DNA of 10,660 nucleotides from JAWUVP01 sp034112285 (GTDB lineage Bacteria; Pseudomonadota; Gammaproteobacteria; JABDGN01). The translations under genes and the position numbers were made by a program. Positions within the stretch are counted from its first letter, which is position 1; every line of letters begins with the position of its first letter. This document shows positions 6,919 to 10,660 of this stretch, piece after piece. The notes under the pieces were generated by a model, which did not search any database, was not told the origin of the DNA, and was given only the letters and a program-made list of their open reading frames with translations. The stretch spans positions 1-10,660 of the forward strand of contig JAWUVP010000066.1 in assembly GCA_034112285.1 (NCBI GenBank), given 5' to 3'.

Positions 6919-6923
6919 TGAGG
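6919..6923 (+). promoter_or_regulatory. Ribosome binding site that decides the DUF2805 start
   Basis: TGAGG lies six bases before ATG 6930. A longer reading from GTG 6918 would put the start codon inside this SD with no SD of its own, so the ATG is preferred. Confidence 0.6.
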
Positions 6924-6929
6924 TTTAAT

Positions 6930-7145
6930 ATGACATTATCAAAATCTGATTGTTCTGACATTATTGCGCTTGCCTGGGCGGATGATGTACCCCTTGCGGC
7001 TATTGCAAAGCAATATCACTTGAGTGAACCAGGCGCTATAGCACTTATGCGTTCTAGCTTAAAATCTAGCAGTTTTAAGCTATGGCGTAAACGTGTAACA
7101 GGGCGTAAAAGTAAGCATCAAAAATTATTAAAAAGAGGCTTCTGA
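6930..7145 (+). CDS. DUF2805 (TIGR03643) family protein
   Basis: A 71-residue basic protein matching the DUF2805/TIGR03643 family almost end to end: S-x-x-D-x-x-x-I-I-x-x-AW-x-D (4-18), P-x-x-A-I-x-x-x-(Y/F)-x-LSE (21-33), ALMR-x-x-LK-x-SSFKLWRKRV (38-56) and TGRKSKH (57-63). The central part has the look of a helix-turn-helix (IAKQYHLSEPGAIALM), so nucleic-acid binding is plausible, but the family role is not established. The ATG at 6930 is chosen because the SD TGAGG overlaps the alternative GTG at 6918. The next gene begins one base after its stop and encodes DUF2237, a frequent partner, so the two form an operon. Confidence 0.9.
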   Translation: MTLSKSDCSDIIALAWADDVPLAAIAKQYHLSEPGAIALMRSSLKSSSFKLWRKRVTGRKSKHQKLLKRGF

Positions 7146-7146
7146 A

Positions 7147-7518
7147 ATGACAATGCTGCAGTCAAAAAATGTATTAGGTGAGTTATTAGACGTATGCTCT
7201 TGCCAGACAAAAGCTGGTTTTTTTCGCGATGGTTATTGTCGTACGACTGATCAGGATGTTGGTTCTCATACGATTTGTGCCATCATGACTGATGAGTTTT
7301 TAGAGTATACCAAAGAACAAGGTAATAATTTAAGTACACCACGAGTTGAATTTAATTTTCCTGGTTTGCAAGCAGGTGACAAGTGGTGTTTGTGTGCCAG
7401 AAGGTGGCTAGAAGCCTATTATGAACAGGTTGCACCACCTGTCCTTATAGAAGCCTGCCATGAAAAAGCACTTGATGTTGTTACGATAGAACAATTGAAA
7501 AGCCATGTGTTCCACTAG
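7147..7518 (+). CDS. DUF2237 family protein
   Basis: A 123-residue protein matching DUF2237 along its whole length: NVLGE (8-12), GFFRDGYCRT (24-33), DVGSHTICAIMTDEFLEYTK (37-56), the invariant-looking NLSTPRVEFNFPGLQAGDKW (61-80), CLCARRW (81-87), and APPV...EACHE (96-105). Seven cysteines, several conserved, suggest metal binding or redox chemistry, but no activity is established for the family. AGAGG in the end of the upstream gene acts as SD, and only one base separates the two genes, implying translational coupling with DUF2805. Length is typical and nothing is broken. A weak CCAC/GTGG hairpin just after the stop has no T-tract; 7519-7728 otherwise shows nothing I can name. Confidence 0.9.
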   Translation: MTMLQSKNVLGELLDVCSCQTKAGFFRDGYCRTTDQDVGSHTICAIMTDEFLEYTKEQGNNLSTPRVEFNFPGLQAGDKWCLCARRWLEAYYEQVAPPVLIEACHEKALDVVTIEQLKSHVFH

Positions 7519-7728
7519 CCACATAAAGAAGTGGTGTTGCTGCTTTGATTTATTTACGTTGTATTTTTCTACATTAGAATAAAACTGAGCTGGTAGTGAG
7601 TAAAATATTTTTTAATGTGAGCATGTTTTTCTCGTAAGGGGTTTTTTCTGTATTGATCCGTCAGTATAGGTTGTTTACGCACGGATTTGCACATGGGGTG
7701 TATTATAGGCTCAGTTTTAAAACCAAAC

Positions 7729-7734
7729 GAGGAG
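7729..7734 (+). promoter_or_regulatory. Strong ribosome binding site for the racemase gene
   Basis: GAGGAG lies eight bases before ATG 7743. This selects 7743 over an in-frame ATT at 7653, whose added residues do not resemble the family. Confidence 0.7.
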
Positions 7735-7742
7735 TGAGACAG

Positions 7743-8513
7743 ATGCCGTTACCACAAAATAGTATCCCAAGAATTGGAGTTTTTGGAGGAATGGGAGCAA
7801 TCGCTGGCAGCGCATTTTATTATAAATTAACGCTAGGTTTTCAAGGTAGGCGCGAAGAATCACAACCTATGGTTTTTTTATTATCTGATCCAACAGTACC
7901 CCGGCGTGATAAAAGTGTAGAAATAGCATTAGAAAATAGAAAGCCTTTAGGCTTCATCAACAAAATATTGAAAGGTTTGGCTTTTTTCAAAGCACAGAAT
8001 GTCGATTTTATAGTAGTACCATGCAATACATTTCATTAATTCCACGAAATGTTTCAACGTGTTAGTGGTGTGCGTATATTAGACATGGTTGAGATTGTCT
8101 GTCGTTATGCATTAGAACAAAAACCAACGCTTAAGCAAATAGCATTGTTATCAACTGAAGCAACCGCTAAATCTGCTATATATCAAAAAACTTTTGCAGC
8201 AAAAAATATTGAAGTTGTTTTACCTAGTGTTGACGAAAGAAGAAAAATAAGTTTTGTTATCGAGCAAGTGAAAATTGGGCAAGCTGAAGCTGCTGTGACT
8301 CGTGAGGCTATTATACAGGTTATTAATTCAATGATACATCAAGGTATTGATACTATCATTCTAGGATGCACTGAATTACCAGAAGTATCTATACGGGTCC
8401 CCATGCAGTGCTTGTTAATCGATACCACACAAGCGTTGGTACAAGGAACGATAGATGCTGTGGAGTTGATAAAAACAGAAAAATTACTGGGAAAAATTAA
8501 AAGTAAATTATAG
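7743..8513 (+). pseudogene. Aspartate/glutamate racemase family protein, interrupted by an in-frame TAA
   Basis: The reading frame encodes a PLP-independent Asp/Glu racemase family protein of about 256 residues, split by one in-frame TAA (8037-8039). The first part has IGVFGGMGAIAGSAFYYKL (11-29), SDPTVPRRD (48-56) and the first catalytic Cys in VVPCNTFH (Cys94). The second part resumes in the same frame with FHEMFQ, then VRILDMVE and the second catalytic Cys in ILGCTELP (Cys209, counting the stop as a residue). Family members usually have Tyr or another aromatic after CNT-x-H, so a TAT/TAC-to-TAA change is the simplest cause. These enzymes interconvert L- and D-amino acids using the two Cys as acid and base. 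Neither half keeps both, so the product should be inactive unless the stop is read through. The rest of the gene is intact, implying a recent loss. Confidence 0.8.
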
Positions 8514-8560
8514 TATCAATAAGAGTGAAATGAGGGCTGGTGGTACACTCAAGCAAAACC

Positions 8561-8574
8561 GTTAAGGCTGATAA
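8561..8574 (+). repeat. 14-bp direct repeat, copy 1
   Basis: GTTAAGGCTGATAA is repeated exactly at 10561-10574, 2000 bases away; the pair flanks the ankyrin-deaminase gene. No similarity extends past the 14 bases. Its significance is uncertain. Confidence 0.4.
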
Positions 8575-8654
8575 GCATAATTACAAGCTATATCTCAGGC
8601 TGTATGATGTCAGATTGACTCTGTAAATAATTCTGTGTGTAGGAAATAAAGAAT

Positions 8655-10418
8655 ATGGCTTTTGACCAAGCTTTATGTCAAGCAATAAATGACTCAGATG
8701 CGGGGTATATTCGTAATCGCCGATCACGGCGAATTGTGGAGTATACTCATCCTAGTTATAGTAATGCACTACTGCACGCGTCACGTAAATCAAACGTGGA
8801 AACGTTGGATACACTCTGTCGGTTAATAGGTGTGTCAGGCTATATTAAGTTAAATAAAGCCTTTGATAGCAGAGGGCGTACAGCACTAATGAATGCAGTA
8901 GTAAGTGGTAATGTTGACAATGTTAAATATATTCTTAAGTTGGTTGGAACCCAAGCCAATGAACTGAATCAATCCAGGCGTTCTAAAGCGATTGATTATT
9001 GTATTGTTAATTTTAACGCTGCAATTTTTGAATGTTTGATAGAAGCTGGGGCAAAGATCGAGCAATATACGTGGGATGCAATTATTGTTGAAGATGAATA
9101 TGCGTTTCCATATTTCACCCCAGAAAGGTTTATCTCCGCGGTGGCCAATAATCGATATCTTTTGGTCTGGGCATTTTGTGATTTTATTGATCAAATGATA
9201 AAGCTTAATGCAGAACCTACAGAATATTATGAAATTAAAAACTCACGAAATAGGCATGCATTATTGTTAGCAGCTCGCAGTGGTTTTGACGATATCTTTG
9301 AGATGTTATTGCAATATGGATTTGATCTAAGAGCGTGTGACATACATAATCACACTTTATTTTATTATTTGCTAGAGCAGCGTAAATTAAAGTTAATCAA
9401 TAGAGCATGTCTAAGACTAAATGGTTTTAATGCCAAAGTAACGGCTGAGTTTCAGAAGTTCTTGCCCGGTTATGATTATTCATCTCAGGGGCGTCGGGAG
9501 GCAATTGGACAAGCGATTACTGAAGAACCAGCCTCAACCTATATTGGAAGAATACGCTTGGCCAAGCCGATAGTTGAGTATAGGGACGAGCGTTCATTTG
9601 GAACAGAAAGGACGCGACAATTCCTTCGGCAGCTTTCGACGCAGCTTTTCCTTTATCTTGCGTCGAAAAAATCCCCTGTGCTTGAAATTGAAGCCATGTT
9701 TTTATTTTATAAGGGGGCTAACTATCTATTTATTACTGGTAATCCAATTGAAACGTTTACTACGGAGTTGACACATTTATGTGTGGCTGGAAATTTAAAG
9801 GCAATTCTTATTCAAGGCCATTTACTGACAGGTAAGTCCGAAGGGGCAAAAGAAGGGAGGAGCCGCAGCCTTCGTTATCGAAAGAAATTAACGCAAAGAA
9901 TATATGAAGGCAATCTTCCTGATGTATGGCCCAACAATCCAGACAAGCATTATGCAAATGAACTGCGCAAAATGTTGCGAGTAGGTGAGTTGAAACTATT
10001 AAAGCGTAACACACATGATGTGCTTCATCCTGAACATTTAGAAACTGCTGAGTTTCGCAATAAGATTATCTTTATCAGTTATGATGGCACCGCTATTAAA
10101 CCGCGCTGCGAAAGGTTGCATGCTGAAGAAATTTTTGTGGATTTATTAGAACAACTAGATGCTGATCCAGCGATGCATAGTGTTGTTGGTGGTAAAAAAC
10201 GTCCTTGCGCCGGATGCTTCGGTCGTATGTTACAAGCGCGTGTCGACGAACATGGCAAGCACCCAGGTCATTTTTGGGCTCGTTCGATGAAATTTCAATC
10301 GAGCGATGCTGCGAAAACAACAGCTAAGGTACTTACTGACCGTTCTGCATATGAATCACGGAATAAAGCAAAAACAGCAGCTTTAAATGAATATGACAGT
10401 GGCTCTAACAGTGAATAA
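8655..10418 (+). CDS. Ankyrin-repeat protein with C-terminal zinc deaminase-like domain; candidate effector/toxin
   Basis: The protein has 587 residues, no signal peptide and no membrane segment. The N-terminal half has degenerate ankyrin-like repeats: NALLHASRKSNVETLDTL (37-54), a clear RGRTALMNAVVSGNVDNVKYIL (73-94), a third near 110-136, and HALLLAARSGFDDIFEMLLQ (201-220) with a follower. The C-terminus has the cytidine-deaminase-superfamily zinc signature: His489-Ala490-Glu491 in RLHAEE, then Pro517-Cys518-x-x-Cys521 in VVGGKKRPCAGC. A hydrophobic strand (KIIFISYDG, 470-478) lies before HAE, as in the deaminase fold. Family knowledge: bacterial toxin deaminases carry HxE/PCxxC, sometimes on effectors of intracellular bacteria. 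Inference: ankyrin repeats bind a host or target protein and the tail deaminates a base or nucleotide. The OTT_1508-like branch is a guess. The tail NEYDSGSNSE is acidic, a weak hint of a type IV secretion signal. AGGA (8641-8644) is the likely SD, ten bases before ATG. Confidence 0.8.
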   Translation: MAFDQALCQAINDSDAGYIRNRRSRRIVEYTHPSYSNALLHASRKSNVETLDTLCRLIGVSGYIKLNKAFDSRGRTALMNAVVSGNVDNVKYILKLVGTQANELNQSRRSKAIDYCIVNFNAAIFECLIEAGAKIEQYTWDAIIVEDEYAFPYFTPERFISAVANNRYLLVWAFCDFIDQMIKLNAEPTEYYEIKNSRNRHALLLAARSGFDDIFEMLLQYGFDLRACDIHNHTLFYYLLEQRKLKLINRACLRLNGFNAKVTAEFQKFLPGYDYSSQGRREAIGQAITEEPASTYIGRIRLAKPIVEYRDERSFGTERTRQFLRQLSTQLFLYLASKKSPVLEIEAMFLFYKGANYLFITGNPIETFTTELTHLCVAGNLKAILIQGHLLTGKSEGAKEGRSRSLRYRKKLTQRIYEGNLPDVWPNNPDKHYANELRKMLRVGELKLLKRNTHDVLHPEHLETAEFRNKIIFISYDGTAIKPRCERLHAEEIFVDLLEQLDADPAMHSVVGGKKRPCAGCFGRMLQARVDEHGKHPGHFWARSMKFQSSDAAKTTAKVLTDRSAYESRNKAKTAALNEYDSGSNSE

Positions 10419-10419
10419 A

Positions 10420-10451
10420 GTTGGTATCAAGAACCAACCAAGCTTCTTGAT
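10420..10451 (+). other. Two mutually exclusive hairpins just after the ankyrin-deaminase gene
   Basis: GTTGGT (10420-10425) pairs with ACCAAC (10433-10438). ATCAAGAA (10426-10433) pairs with TTCTTGAT (10444-10451). The stems overlap, so only one can form at a time. No T-tract follows, so an intrinsic terminator is not supported, but transcript-end folding or processing is possible. Confidence 0.4.
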
Positions 10452-10535
10452 TATCAGACGTGCGTATTCTTTGTAGTTGCATAACGTTGCTCCTTAAAAT
10501 GCTTGAAATGACCAAAGTCGGTCAGATCTTACACA

Positions 10536-10553
10536 TTATGAACGTTATGAACG
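10536..10553 (+). repeat. Tandem 9-bp repeat, two copies
   Basis: TTATGAACG occurs twice head to tail. It is short and alone, with no further copies nearby, so an iteron role is not supported. Confidence 0.5.
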
Positions 10554-10560
10554 CTTAGCT

Positions 10561-10574
10561 GTTAAGGCTGATAA
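10561..10574 (+). repeat. 14-bp direct repeat, copy 2
   Basis: GTTAAGGCTGATAA is identical to 8561-8574 upstream of the ankyrin-deaminase gene. Confidence 0.4.
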
Positions 10575-10603
10575 TAACTGTTAAATGCAGTTACTAGATA
10601 ACC

Positions 10604-10630
10604 GTCCTCAACGTCATTAACGTCTAGGAC
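10604..10630. other. Hairpin with nested ACGT arms in the right-hand non-coding end
   Basis: GTCCT (10604-10608) pairs with AGGAC (10626-10630), and two ACGT blocks between them can also pair around a 5-base loop, with a 2x2 mismatch between the stems. No T-tract follows. It could be an operator-like site or chance. The rest of 10452-10660 shows no gene. Confidence 0.3.
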
Positions 10631-10660
10631 ATGGTCAATATTATATACTATTCAGAATAT

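Noticed and set aside
6746..6961. A 71-codon minus-strand frame that runs across the right IS6-type end (…PKNDFGTVAKK).
   Set aside because: Its last residues are only the translated IS end, its start overlaps the DUF2805 gene and promoter region, and the residues match no family I know. A gene cut by the IS is possible but not supported.
7503..7535. CCAC/GTGG hairpin after the DUF2237 stop as a terminator.
   Set aside because: The stem is only four pairs and no T-tract follows.
8886..9194. A 102-codon minus-strand frame inside the ankyrin-deaminase gene.
   Set aside because: It is wholly within a clearly coding plus-strand gene, has no SD and no recognisable motif; it is a shadow frame.
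1..10660. CRISPR array, tRNA or rRNA genes.
   Set aside because: No regularly spaced repeats, cloverleaf-like sequence or rRNA-like conserved blocks were seen on reading both strands; tRNAscan-SE or Infernal was not available to confirm.

Overview
This is an AT-rich window with the look of a gammaproteobacterial accessory region. The best guess is a relative of Legionella, Coxiella or another intracellular member of Legionellales. That guess rests on the AT-rich base composition, several decaying insertion sequences (IS) and a large cytosolic-type ankyrin-repeat protein with an enzymatic tail. No rRNA or marker gene proves the taxon.

Layout. At 1-1134 is a protein I do not recognise, possibly cut at its 5' side by the window edge. 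At 1308-6766 is a mobile-element scrapyard. It opens and closes with IS6/IS26-type ends in inverted orientation, each next to the last 45-50 codons of a different IS6-family transposase. Between them lie the left end of an IS3-family element (1597-about 1770), a secreted TAP-like alpha/beta hydrolase (1796-3445), a nearly complete but frameshifted DDE-transposase IS (about 3517-5581) with a 100-bp partial copy of its own end beside it, and a DUF3750 membrane-anchored protein (5720-6430). The hydrolase sits in IS debris on both sides: its RBS is in or at the edge of the IS3 fragment, and its last eight codons and stop come from the 100-bp IS repeat.

The right-hand part (6767-10660) is calmer. 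A tight two-gene unit encodes DUF2805 and DUF2237 proteins, which are known to travel together. Next is an Asp/Glu racemase interrupted by one in-frame TAA just after its first catalytic Cys motif. Last is a 587-residue protein with N-terminal ankyrin-like repeats and a C-terminal HAE...PCxxC zinc-deaminase signature.

The ankyrin/deaminase protein is the main discovery candidate. It looks like a host-directed effector or a toxin-type deaminase, with no obvious immunity gene inside the window. The other genes do not form one pathway; they look like independent cargo and survivors around repeated IS insertion and decay.
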